DNA of 5,453 bases from an uncultured Eubacterium sp. (lineage in GTDB: Bacteria; Bacillota; Clostridia; Lachnospirales; Lachnospiraceae), in contig CAUCXT010000088.1 in assembly GCA_958446835.1 (NCBI GenBank), positions 1-5,453 of the forward strand. Direction: 5' to 3'. Under the pieces are notes generated by a model. That model was not told the DNA's origin. It worked only from the letters and a program-made list of their open reading frames with translations, and did not search any database. Of the stretch, positions 1 through 5,453 are shown one piece after another. Both the position numbers and the translations under genes were made by a program. Within the stretch, counting starts at the first letter, position 1, and each line of letters opens with the position of its first letter.

Positions 1-22
1 ATCGAATGACACATCTTGAGAT

Positions 23-853
23 ACCCAACAATATCTTTAACTAAGGGAAACGGGTGACAGCTTTCCGGATATTGGCGTGCTGGAAAGTCTGTCCGGGATT
101 CTGGGTGTGAAAATTCAGGATATTGTTGTGGGTGAGATAAGCGCAGATGACACAGGACGCGGCAAGGAAAATATCGTAACTGAGGTCATCAGGATGGCGA
201 GGCTTCAGGAAAAGTCAAAGAGGGAAAGGATCATATACTGCCTTGGAGGAATAGTTATACTGCTGTACAGCCTGTTTCTGACGCTTACAGGCATGAATGG
301 AAGATTTGTGCTTGAAAGCCATGTGACAGAGGGAGGAATCTATATTGCTTCGCTGGCAGTAATACTTGGGGCGATATTGTGGCAGGCATGCCGGGGAATG
401 AACCGTAAACAGTATATTGCTCCGGGCAGGAGCCGAAAAAACAGATGGATGTTTGGGATTGCCGTGGCAACATATCTGTATGCTGTTTTTGTGACAGACA
501 TTATTATAGCGATGGCTGCGAACGGAAAATTGTCACTGGATAAAAACAAGCTTCTTTCCGGACAGTCGGTTGGTGCATTTTTGAATCTCCAGTTGGTTGT
601 GGTGTCCGCTGTGAATTTTGTTCTGGTGATAATGGAATTTGTGCGGACGATTAGAGAGAGCACAGGTGTGAATTATGGGATTTTTGTGTCGGTGTCCGCA
701 ATGTATATGGCAATGCTGTACGGCGATATGCTGCATCGGATGTCCACGGCACATGAGATGTTGCTCATGTACTGTATGAGGACGGCGGCGGTGGTGATTC
801 TGCCGCTTATATGTATCCTCATCTATGGCAGAGTACGCCGAAAGAGCCTGTAG
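23..853 (+). pseudogene. Remnant of an XRE-family HTH regulator with a multi-pass membrane C-terminus
   Basis: The frame reads without a stop from 41 to 853. Its first residues, roughly ETGDSFPDIGVLESLSGILG, match the end of a Cro/C1 (XRE) helix-turn-helix, where related proteins read KWE-G---PD---L--L---L. Continuing upstream in the same frame gives T-Q-Q-Y-L-stop-L-R-E-T-G-D, which lines up one-for-one with the usual T-N-K-T-I-S-K-W-E-T-G-D but has TAA at 38-40 and another stop, TGA, at 17-19. The recognition helix is therefore broken. The only start codon left is a GTG at 77 with no ribosome binding site; from it the product would be 258 aa. After a charged linker (about residues 21-51) come hydrophobic segments near residues 52-72, 88-104, 124-146, 168-187, 201-216 and 235-250. 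Family members are DNA-binding regulators tethered to the membrane; this copy probably cannot bind DNA. Alternatives are a sequence error at the left edge, or a surviving membrane protein started at GTG 77. Ligand and targets are unknown. Confidence 0.6.
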
Positions 854-894
854 ACAAGTCCGAAAATCGAAAAGTCAATACTGTACAGAAGTAA

Positions 895-1719
895 TTACGA
901 ATTATGCGATATAGACGAACGCAAAGCACTGTAAATCCAGAACACCACATTAGCCTCAGCGTCGATGATGGGGATGTTGACCCTTCCGGGATACATGCTG
1001 CCAAGATTTGCAAAATAGTCGGTTGTAAAGCATGGCAGGGAGGAGGCATTGACAATCTCATTAAATATGGATTCATCCGTCTGGACGAGGAATTTGGAGG
1101 CCGGCATCTTTTCGCGGCACAGCGAATCCCAGAAGCCTAATTCCGATTTTAACAGGAAATTGAAGCCGTTAAGGTCGCAAAAATGAAGCTCTTTATATTT
1201 CGCAAGCTCATGTCCGGATGGAACACATACGAACAAATGCTCCCTCATAAACTCTTTTGCGCTCCATTCAGGGAGGGATAATTGATACGGAAGTATCGCA
1301 TAATCGCAGGCATTTTTTTCCATAAACTGTACAACTTCATTGTTCTGGCATATCCCGGGTGAGATTGTGAATCCGGGATATTTTTTTTCGATTTTCTTTA
1401 AAAGCTCCCACAGAGGTGCCGGAGCGCAGGATTTCACGGTGATGGTATGCTGTCTTTCGTCAAAATCCTGTACGGCAGTCAACATCTGTTCTGTCTCCTG
1501 CAAGAGCTTTCTGGCATAGGTGACGGCAACGCGCCCGGTTTCGTTTAAGGCGATTTTGTTCTTGCTTCTTACAAAAAGTGAAACGCCGAACGATTCTTCA
1601 AGGTTCTTCATGGATCTTGTGACGGATGGCGTCGATATGTGAAAATCCTCCGCTACCTTGGCGAGGGTTCCGCTGTCCGCAAATGAAACAAGCTGTTTTA
1701 GTTCCTCTAAATTAAGCAT
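895..1719 (-). CDS. LysR-family transcriptional regulator
   Basis: This encodes a 274-aa cytoplasmic DNA-binding regulator. The N-terminal winged helix-turn-helix spans about residues 1-60: it opens MLNLEELKQLVSFADSGTLA, continues with the recognition-helix segment HISTPSVTRSMKNLEESFG, then LFVR and a turn ending in LNETGR. A linker helix follows to about residue 88. The effector-binding domain runs from about residue 92 (HTITVKSCAPAP) to the end. The start at 1719 is preferred because GAGG lies five bases upstream and the protein then begins as LysR proteins do. A GTG at 1758 would add 13 residues, has no ribosome binding site and would lie inside the operator palindrome. The C-terminus is rather short and ends in an unusual serine-rich tail (ALRSSISHNS), where relatives normally carry a longer charged end. 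The gene is divergent from the aldo/keto reductase, the standard layout for a LysR protein controlling its neighbour and itself. The inducer cannot be read from the sequence. The family call is firm; the target is inferred from position. Confidence 0.93.
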   Translation of the reverse strand: MLNLEELKQLVSFADSGTLAKVAEDFHISTPSVTRSMKNLEESFGVSLFVRSKNKIALNETGRVAVTYARKLLQETEQMLTAVQDFDERQHTITVKSCAPAPLWELLKKIEKKYPGFTISPGICQNNEVVQFMEKNACDYAILPYQLSLPEWSAKEFMREHLFVCVPSGHELAKYKELHFCDLNGFNFLLKSELGFWDSLCREKMPASKFLVQTDESIFNEIVNASSLPCFTTDYFANLGSMYPGRVNIPIIDAEANVVFWIYSALRSSISHNS

Positions 1720-1753
1720 ATTAACCTCATTTCTAAGCAAATATAAAATATAT

Positions 1754-1780
1754 TTCACATTTCATATAATGAAATGTGAA
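1754..1780. promoter_or_regulatory. 27-bp perfect palindrome over a TATAAT box; likely LysR operator
   Basis: The left arm TTCACATTTCAT (1754-1765) and right arm ATGAAATGTGAA (1769-1780) are exact reverse complements separated by three bases. A perfect -10 hexamer, TATAAT (1765-1770), reads rightward across the centre toward the aldo/keto reductase. No convincing -35 box lies 16-18 bp upstream, which suits a promoter that needs an activator. The site lies about 35 bp upstream of the preferred LysR start and about 108 bp upstream of the reductase start. The palindrome is seen directly; binding by the adjacent LysR protein is inferred. Occupation of a site covering the -10 box could equally repress. 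Confidence 0.62.
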
Positions 1781-1841
1781 TTTCGATATTGATAGTGTAC
1801 TTCCAAAGAAAACAGATGTAAAGTAATAAATGTAAAAAAGA

Positions 1842-1870
1842 TTCATTTTGCAATTATCTATTTCATTTTG
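1842..1870 (+). repeat. Two TTCATTTTG direct repeats 20 bp apart in the reductase leader
   Basis: TTCATTTTG occurs at 1842-1850 and again at 1862-1870, a spacing of exactly 20 bp or about two helical turns. The second copy ends just before the reductase ribosome binding site (AAGGAGG, 1874-1880). Both share the core TTCAT with the arm of the upstream palindrome. They may be extra half-sites for the divergent regulator, but in DNA this AT-rich chance is also possible. Confidence 0.35.
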
Positions 1871-1888
1871 TTGAAGGAGGCAATTGAT

Positions 1889-2728
1889 ATGGAGTATGTA
1901 ACCTTAAATAACAATGTTAAAATGCCTATCTTAGGCTATGGTGTGTACCAGACAGCGCCGGCCGAGACGGAGCGCTGTGTGCTGGAGGCTATTGAGACAG
2001 GCTACAGGAGCATTGACACGGCACAGGCTTACGGAAATGAGGAGGGTGTCGGAAACGCGATTGTGAAGTGCGGACTTCCGAGGGAGGAGCTGTTCATCAC
2101 AACAAAGATATGGATAACCAATGCCGGATATGAAAAGGCAAAGGCTTCAATCGAGGAATCACTTAGGAAGCTAAAGACAGATTACATTGATTTACTGCTC
2201 ATCCACCAGCCGTTTGGCGATTACTATGGCTCATACCGCGCTATGGAGGAGGCATACAAGGAGGGAAAGGTGCGCGCAATCGGAGTGTCCAACTTCTATC
2301 CGGACAGATACCTTGACATTTTCCATTTTTCTGAGATAAAGCCGGCTGTAAATCAGGTGGAGACGCATGTGTTCCAGCAGCAGAAGCTTGCGAAGGAGTA
2401 TATGGCGAAGAACGGAACCCAGATTATGTCATGGGGACCTTTCGCAGAGGGAAAAAATAATTATTTTACCAATCCAGTATTAAAGGAAATCGGTGAAAAA
2501 TATAACAAGTCCGTTGCACAGGTTGCTCTGCGCTTCCTTATCCAGAGCAATGTTGTTGTGATTCCAAAGTCCACTCACAAGGAGAGAATGGAGGAGAACT
2601 TCAATGTTTTCGATTTCTCACTTACCGATGATGACATGAAGAAAATCGAGGCATTGGACGGCGGTGAGAGCTTGTTCTTTTCACATTATGACCCTAAGAC
2701 TGTTGAGTGGTTTATGAGTATTCTCTAA
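1889..2728 (+). CDS. Aldo/keto reductase (2,5-diketo-D-gluconate reductase-like)
   Basis: This encodes a 279-aa soluble NADPH-dependent oxidoreductase of the aldo/keto reductase superfamily, a single TIM barrel that reduces aldehydes or ketones to alcohols. The length is normal for bacterial members. The catalytic tetrad is complete: Asp43 and Tyr48 in GYRSIDTAQAYGNEEGVG, Lys73 in FITTKIW, and His106 in DLLLIHQP. Other signatures are the VRAIGVSNF strand (about residues 128-136), the VNQVE segment (154-158), and the cofactor 2'-phosphate-binding IPKSTHKER near residues 225-233. The ATG at 1889 is chosen because AAGGAGG lies eight bases upstream; a TTG at 1868 would place that ribosome binding site inside the coding region. 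The gene is transcribed alone, diverges from the LysR regulator and ends in an intrinsic terminator. Close families include diketogluconate, methylglyoxal and general aldehyde reductases, so the physiological substrate cannot be fixed. Confidence 0.93.
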   Translation: MEYVTLNNNVKMPILGYGVYQTAPAETERCVLEAIETGYRSIDTAQAYGNEEGVGNAIVKCGLPREELFITTKIWITNAGYEKAKASIEESLRKLKTDYIDLLLIHQPFGDYYGSYRAMEEAYKEGKVRAIGVSNFYPDRYLDIFHFSEIKPAVNQVETHVFQQQKLAKEYMAKNGTQIMSWGPFAEGKNNYFTNPVLKEIGEKYNKSVAQVALRFLIQSNVVVIPKSTHKERMEENFNVFDFSLTDDDMKKIEALDGGESLFFSHYDPKTVEWFMSIL

Positions 2729-2828
2729 TTTTATATACCATTGAGCTGGTGCGTTGTTGTGTAATTTTGATAAAAGAAGAAAACAATTCATCAACGCAGA
2801 TACATAGATATATTATATAGTAAATATT

Positions 2829-2865
2829 AGACACAGCAGGGTGGAAGTCTGCTGTGTCTTTTTTT
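2829..2865 (+). terminator. Intrinsic terminator after the aldo/keto reductase
   Basis: AGACACAGCAG (2829-2839) pairs with CTGCTGTGTCT (2849-2859) to give an 11-bp perfect stem with a 9-nt loop, followed by a T-run (2859-2865). It lies about 100 nt after the reductase stop codon. It should separate the reductase unit from the fructose operon. The T-rich side is on the + strand, so it works rightward. Confidence 0.88.
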
Positions 2866-2943
2866 ATTTACAGAAATTTTGTTAGCATATTGATTATTAC
2901 ATATTTTAAATTTCTTTGAGAATAATAAGCAATAATGTCCGGA

Positions 2944-2967
2944 TTGTATATATTTTTTGTATATATT
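2944..2967 (+). repeat. 11-bp tandem direct repeat TTGTATATATT
   Basis: Exact copies of TTGTATATATT lie at 2944-2954 and 2957-2967, a period of 13 bp. They sit about 200 bp upstream of the predicted fruK transcription start. This could be a protein site, a curved or easily melted AT element, or simple replication slippage. No function is assigned. Confidence 0.5.
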
Positions 2968-2992
2968 GATTTTAAAGACATCAGACTTTGAT

Positions 2993-3029
2993 ATTGTGAG
3001 TGTGAATGATTATGATTGAGTTGGATACA
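2993..3029 (+). promoter_or_regulatory. Upstream cluster of four 10-bp-phased heptamers (candidate FruR site)
   Basis: Four heptamers start exactly 10 bp apart: ATTGTGA (2993), TGAATGA (3003), TGATTGA (3013) and GGATACA (3023). The middle two define a TGAWTGA motif; the outer two match it less well. A further exact TGAATGA lies at 3035-3041, out of phase. Direct repeats at helical spacing are the usual operator form of DeoR-family sugar regulators, which commonly control fructose operons in Bacillota. The pattern is seen directly; assignment to a FruR protein is inferred, since no such gene is in the window. The cluster lies 117 bp upstream of a matching one at the promoter. Confidence 0.48.
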
Positions 3030-3090
3030 ATACATGAATGAAATTGACAAAAAAGATAAGTTATACATGTCAAAGCAAGCATAAAACGTC

Positions 3091-3121
3091 AAAATGCACA
3101 AAAAATAATTGCATTTTTGTG
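3091..3121. repeat. Two overlapping inverted repeats just upstream of the fruK promoter
   Basis: AAAATGCA (3091-3098) and TGCATTTT (3110-3117) are exact inverse copies. CACAAAAA (3097-3104) and TTTTTGTG (3114-3121) form a second inverted pair nested across the first. Only one of the two could fold at a time in RNA. As DNA, the pair makes a dyad directly abutting the promoter-proximal heptamers, so it could be the site of an additional regulator. The stems are weak and AT-rich, so an effective terminator is unlikely. Confidence 0.4.
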
Positions 3122-3156
3122 AATTAGTACGATTGAATTTGACCGAATGTGATTGT
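3120..3156 (+). promoter_or_regulatory. Promoter-overlapping cluster of four 10-bp-phased heptamers (candidate FruR operator)
   Basis: TGAATTA (3120), CGATTGA (3130), TGACCGA (3140) and TGATTGT (3150) begin exactly 10 bp apart and fit the same TGAWTGA-like motif as the upstream cluster. The array covers the -35 box and spacer and reaches the first base of the -10 box of the predicted fruK promoter, so a bound protein would block RNA polymerase. This is the layout expected for repression relieved by fructose-1-phosphate, as in DeoR-type FruR systems. The repeats and overlap are observed; the identity of the binder is inferred. Confidence 0.52.
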
Positions 3157-3161
3157 AAAAT
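3133..3161 (+). promoter_or_regulatory. Predicted sigma-A promoter of the fruK-fruA operon
   Basis: TTGAAT (3133-3138) and TAAAAT (3156-3161) are separated by an ideal 17 bp and match the vegetative consensus at four and five of six positions. Transcription would start near 3168, giving a leader of about 28 nt with AGGAGG at 3183-3188, seven bases before the fruK ATG. A perfect TTGACA at 3044-3049 has no suitable -10 partner at normal spacing and was not chosen. Confidence 0.58.
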
Positions 3162-3195
3162 AAAGTCATCAAAAACAGAGAGAGGAGGATGACAG

Positions 3196-4107
3196 ATGAT
3201 ATACACTGTGACCTTCAATCCTTCACTTGACTATATAGTGGGGGTGGACAATTTTAAGCTTGGTGCGACGAACCGCACCTCATACGAGCAGATGCTTGCG
3301 GGCGGCAAGGGAATCAATGTATCGTATGTACTCAAGAATCTTGGCTTTGAGAGCACGGCGCTTGGATTTCTGGCAGGCTTTGTCGGAGAAGAATTGAGAA
3401 AGAGACTTACAGAGGACGGAATCAGGACAGATTTTCTTGAACTTGAGGATGGGATATCGCGAATCAATGTCAAGCTAAAGAGCATTGACGGCACTGAGAT
3501 TAACGGCATGGGACCGGATATAGCACCGGACAAGGTCAAGGCACTCAGGGACAAGATTAATGAACTGAAGGCAGGGGACATTCTTATACTTGCCGGAAGT
3601 ATTCCGCAGACGATGCCTGATACCATCTACATGGATATCATGGCAGATTTACAGGGTAAGGGCGTTGATATAGTGGTCGATGCGACCAGGGATCTGCTCA
3701 TGAACGTTCTTTCATATAAGCCGTTCCTTATCAAGCCGAACAATCACGAGCTGGGCGAGATATTCGGAGTGGAGCTTAAAGAGAGAGAAGATGTGGTTCC
3801 TTACGCAATGAAGCTTCAGGAGAAGGGAGCACGCAATGTCCTTGTATCAATGGCAGGTGAGGGAGCTGTGCTTATCGACGAGAACGGCGAGGAATACATG
3901 AGCGAGGCTCCGAAGGGCATGGTTGTAAATGCCGTGGGCGCCGGAGATTCTATGGTTGCAGGCTTCGTTGCAGGCTATCTTGAAAAGAAAAATTATGAGT
4001 ATGCATTCCACAAGGGGCTTGCCTGCGGAAGTGCAAGCGCATTTTCAGAGCAGCTTGCGACCAAGGAAGAGGTGGAGGCACTTCTTAGGAAGATAGAAGG
4101 CAGATAG
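3196..4107 (+). CDS. fruK: 1-phosphofructokinase
   Basis: This encodes a 303-aa cytoplasmic sugar kinase of the PfkB (ribokinase-like) family. It transfers phosphate from ATP to fructose-1-phosphate, giving fructose-1,6-bisphosphate for glycolysis. It begins with the typical TVTFNPSLDY, in which Asp12 is a likely substrate contact. The first PfkB signature region, AGGKGINVSYVLKNLG, is at about residues 35-50. GSIP (134-137) and KPNNHEL (180-186) follow. The second signature, VNAVGAGDSMVAGF, is near residues 244-257, with GAGD at 248-251 and Asp251 as the expected catalytic base. Length and motifs are complete. The start is fixed by AGGAGG seven bases upstream. The closely related tagatose-6-phosphate kinase (LacC) is possible from sequence alone, but the fructose PTS gene directly downstream makes FruK much more likely. 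The gene follows a promoter overlapped by phased repeats and is probably co-transcribed with fruA across a 151-nt gap that contains no terminator. Confidence 0.94.
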   Translation: MIYTVTFNPSLDYIVGVDNFKLGATNRTSYEQMLAGGKGINVSYVLKNLGFESTALGFLAGFVGEELRKRLTEDGIRTDFLELEDGISRINVKLKSIDGTEINGMGPDIAPDKVKALRDKINELKAGDILILAGSIPQTMPDTIYMDIMADLQGKGVDIVVDATRDLLMNVLSYKPFLIKPNNHELGEIFGVELKEREDVVPYAMKLQEKGARNVLVSMAGEGAVLIDENGEEYMSEAPKGMVVNAVGAGDSMVAGFVAGYLEKKNYEYAFHKGLACGSASAFSEQLATKEEVEALLRKIEGR

Positions 4108-4220
4108 GCTGACTGATTACAGGTGTCAGGAATAAAAGCATTTGACGGTTAAGCTGCTGAAGCAGTGAAGGTTATATAAAGGTATTAAAAGGTGAATGAA
4201 ACAATAAGGCTATAACTATA

Positions 4221-4243
4221 CATCATGCAGCGAAGGCATGGTG
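4221..4243 (+). other. Hairpin in the fruK-fruA gap, just before the fruA ribosome binding site
   Basis: CATCATGC (4221-4228) can pair with GCATGGTG (4236-4243) around a 7-nt loop, AGCGAAG, giving eight base pairs including one G-U. There is no T-run, so it is not an intrinsic terminator. It ends six bases before the GGAGG of fruA. Such intercistronic stems can mark RNA processing, protect the downstream message or tune translation. The fold is modest and could be incidental. The rest of the gap (4108-4258) shows no gene or convincing promoter. Confidence 0.4.
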
Positions 4244-4258
4244 GGAAACGGAGGAGTT

Positions 4259-5453
4259 ATGAGGATTACGGATTTACTTGATGCGCGAAGCGTGATGCTT
4301 GGGGCAGCACCCTCGGACAAGAAACAGACACTTGAGCAGGCGGTCGCACTCATGGTTAAGAGTGGAAAGATTGCCGACGAGGAAGCCTACAAGAAGCAGG
4401 TTTTTGCGAGGGAAGAGGAGTCTACAACAGGAATCGGCGAAGGAATAGCAATTCCTCACGGAAAATGCGATGCGGTGATCAAGCCGGGACTTGCGGCGAT
4501 GGTCATTCCGGGAGGAGTTGATTTTGAATCGCTTGATGATGAGCCGGTCACACTTCTTTTTCTTATAGCAGCGCCGAACACCAAGGACAATGTACATCTT
4601 GATGTGCTCAGCAAGCTGTCGGTCATGCTTATGGATGAGGATTTCACAGCGAAGCTCCGCGCGGCTAAGAGTGTTGATGAGTTTATGCAGATAATCGACG
4701 ATGCGGATTCAGAGAAGGCGAGCATTGACGAGAGACTTAAGACGGAGAAAGGAAAGGTAAGCAGAATCCTTGCCGTAACCTCATGCCCGACAGGTATCGC
4801 ACATACCTACATGGCGGCGGAGGGACTTGAGAAGGCAGCGGCTAAGGCCGGCTGCACAATCAAGATTGAGACAAGAGGCTCAGGCGGTGCGAAGAATGTT
4901 CTCACGGAGCAGGAGATAGCGGACGCGGATTGTATTATCGTGGCGGCGGATGCGAAGGTTCCGATGGAGAGATTTGACGGAAAGCATGTTATACAGTGTC
5001 AGGTTTCGGACGGTATCAGCAAGGCTGATGAGCTCATTGAGAGGGCGCTTAAGCAGGATGCACCGGTATTCAAGGCGGGAACCCATTCGGAGGAGACAGT
5101 GCAGAGTAAGGGAAAGAAGGACAGCTTCGCCCACAGAATATATATGCAGCTTATGAACGGCGTGTCACATATGCTTCCGTTCGTTGTCGGCGGCGGTATC
5201 CTTATAGCAATAGCTTTTCTGATAGATGGACAGTGTGTTGACATCAATCTTTTGTCAGCGGCAGAGCGACAGAACTTCGGTACGATTACACCGGCAGCGG
5301 CATTTTTTAAGGGAATAGGCGGCGTGGCCTTCGGACTTATGCTTCCGGTCCTGGCGGGCTTCATAGCGGAGGCGATAGCGGACAGACCGGGACTTGCGCT
5401 GGGCTTCGTTGGCGGTATGATTGCAGCAGGCGGAAAATCGGGATTTCTTGGAG
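4259..5453 (+). CDS. fruA: Fructose-specific PTS enzyme IIABC (3' end beyond the window)
   Basis: This is a membrane transporter that imports fructose while phosphorylating it to fructose-1-phosphate, using phosphate from PEP via enzyme I and HPr. The 398 residues visible read without interruption. The EIIA domain spans about residues 3-147, with the phosphorylated His67 in TTGIGEGIAIPHGK. EIIB spans about 167-265, with the phosphorylated Cys176 in VTSCPTGIAHTYMAAEGLE. A charged linker leads to EIIC from about 289 (FAHRIYMQLMNGVSHMLPFVVGGG), which contains the first membrane segments and the family motif region GFIAEAIADRPGLALGFVGG (368-387). The A-B-C order is that of the Gram-positive single-chain type; full proteins are usually about 620-650 aa, so over a third is missing. 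The ATG at 4259 follows GGAGG (4250-4254) at a short four-base spacing, and the protein starts MRITDLL as relatives do. One oddity is a Leu in place of the usual Pro in the PGLAPG motif. The gene forms an operon with fruK, which consumes its product. Confidence 0.95.
   Translation, partial: MRITDLLDARSVMLGAAPSDKKQTLEQAVALMVKSGKIADEEAYKKQVFAREEESTTGIGEGIAIPHGKCDAVIKPGLAAMVIPGGVDFESLDDEPVTLLFLIAAPNTKDNVHLDVLSKLSVMLMDEDFTAKLRAAKSVDEFMQIIDDADSEKASIDERLKTEKGKVSRILAVTSCPTGIAHTYMAAEGLEKAAAKAGCTIKIETRGSGGAKNVLTEQEIADADCIIVAADAKVPMERFDGKHVIQCQVSDGISKADELIERALKQDAPVFKAGTHSEETVQSKGKKDSFAHRIYMQLMNGVSHMLPFVVGGGILIAIAFLIDGQCVDINLLSAAERQNFGTITPAAAFFKGIGGVAFGLMLPVLAGFIAEAIADRPGLALGFVGGMIAAGGKSGFLG

Larger units (their letters stand above)
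2866..3195 (+). other. 330-bp AT-rich gene-free control region upstream of fruK
   Basis: No credible gene is present. The one long reading frame here (- strand, 2868-3218) lacks a ribosome binding site and any recognisable motif, and it runs into the start of fruK. The region is markedly more AT-rich than the flanking genes. It holds an 11-bp direct repeat, a first group of phased heptamers, overlapping inverted repeats, a second heptamer group, a promoter and the fruK ribosome binding site, each listed separately. It is long for the leader of a simple catabolic operon, which suggests control from more than one site. Confidence 0.6.

Noticed and set aside
285..754. Three minus-strand frames opposite the membrane regulator remnant
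   Set aside because: Their composition is low-quality and they have no motifs; the plus-strand frame shows clear membrane-protein features.
904..1140. 78-codon plus-strand frame opposite the LysR gene
   Set aside because: It is antisense to a well-supported coding sequence and has no ribosome binding site.
2750..2798. Inverted pair TGCGTTG / CAACGCA in the reductase 3' region as a structured RNA
   Set aside because: Only seven pairs close a 35-nt loop; the stem is weak compared with the clear terminator downstream.
3044..3049. Perfect TTGACA as the fruK -35 box
   Set aside because: No acceptable -10 hexamer lies 16-18 bp downstream; the nearest TATAC-like bases are only 11-12 bp away.
3065..3078. 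Possible catabolite-response (cre-like) site, TGTCAAAGCAAGCA near 3068
   Set aside because: The ends fit the consensus, but the central CG is missing and several positions differ, so it is too weak to call.
2868..3218. 116-codon open frame on the minus strand across the fruK control region
   Set aside because: It has no ribosome binding site, a composition typical of AT-rich noncoding DNA, no motif, and it overlaps the fruK start and promoter.
4142..4180. Internal promoter for fruA (TTGACG ... TATATA)
   Set aside because: The spacer would be 25 bp, far outside the working range.
4274..5364. Several minus-strand open frames and one plus-strand frame (4950-5156) inside fruA
   Set aside because: All are shadows of the intact EIIABC reading frame, with arginine- or serine-rich composition and no start signals.

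Overview
The window looks like chromosomal DNA of a Gram-positive anaerobe of the Clostridia, most likely a Lachnospiraceae (Eubacterium rectale / Roseburia / Agathobacter-like). This placement rests on moderate GC in the genes, very AT-rich gaps, strong AGGAGG-type ribosome binding sites, frequent AGA/AGG/ATA codons and the gene families present. It is inferred from style, not from a database match.

Layout, left to right. (1) Positions 1-853 (+) carry the remains of a membrane-anchored XRE-type regulator. The end of the DNA-binding domain and about six membrane segments are readable, but the recognition-helix region is interrupted by stop codons. (2) Positions 895-1719 (-) encode a LysR-family regulator. 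It is divergent from (3) an aldo/keto reductase at 1889-2728 (+) with an intact Asp-Tyr-Lys-His tetrad. The 169-bp gap between them holds a perfect 12+12-bp palindrome centred on a TATAAT box, so the LysR protein probably controls the reductase and itself. A strong intrinsic terminator at 2829-2865 closes this unit. (4) Positions 2867-3195 are an AT-rich, gene-free control region with direct repeats, overlapping inverted repeats, two clusters of heptamers spaced exactly 10 bp apart, and a good promoter embedded in the second cluster. (5) Positions 3196-4107 (+) encode 1-phosphofructokinase (fruK). A 151-nt gap with a small hairpin follows. (6) From 4259 to the window end (+) lies fructose PTS enzyme II (fruA) with domain order A-B-C, cut off early in the EIIC domain.

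The right half is a classic fructose catabolic operon. FruA imports fructose as fructose-1-phosphate, and FruK phosphorylates it to fructose-1,6-bisphosphate for glycolysis. The usual DeoR-type regulator gene (fruR) is not next to fruK here; an aldo/keto reductase occupies that side. The phased heptamer clusters are the best candidates for the binding sites of such a regulator encoded elsewhere.

I see no CRISPR array, insertion sequence, tRNA, rRNA or obviously new multi-gene system. The most interesting material is regulatory DNA: the fruK control region and the LysR/reductase palindrome.
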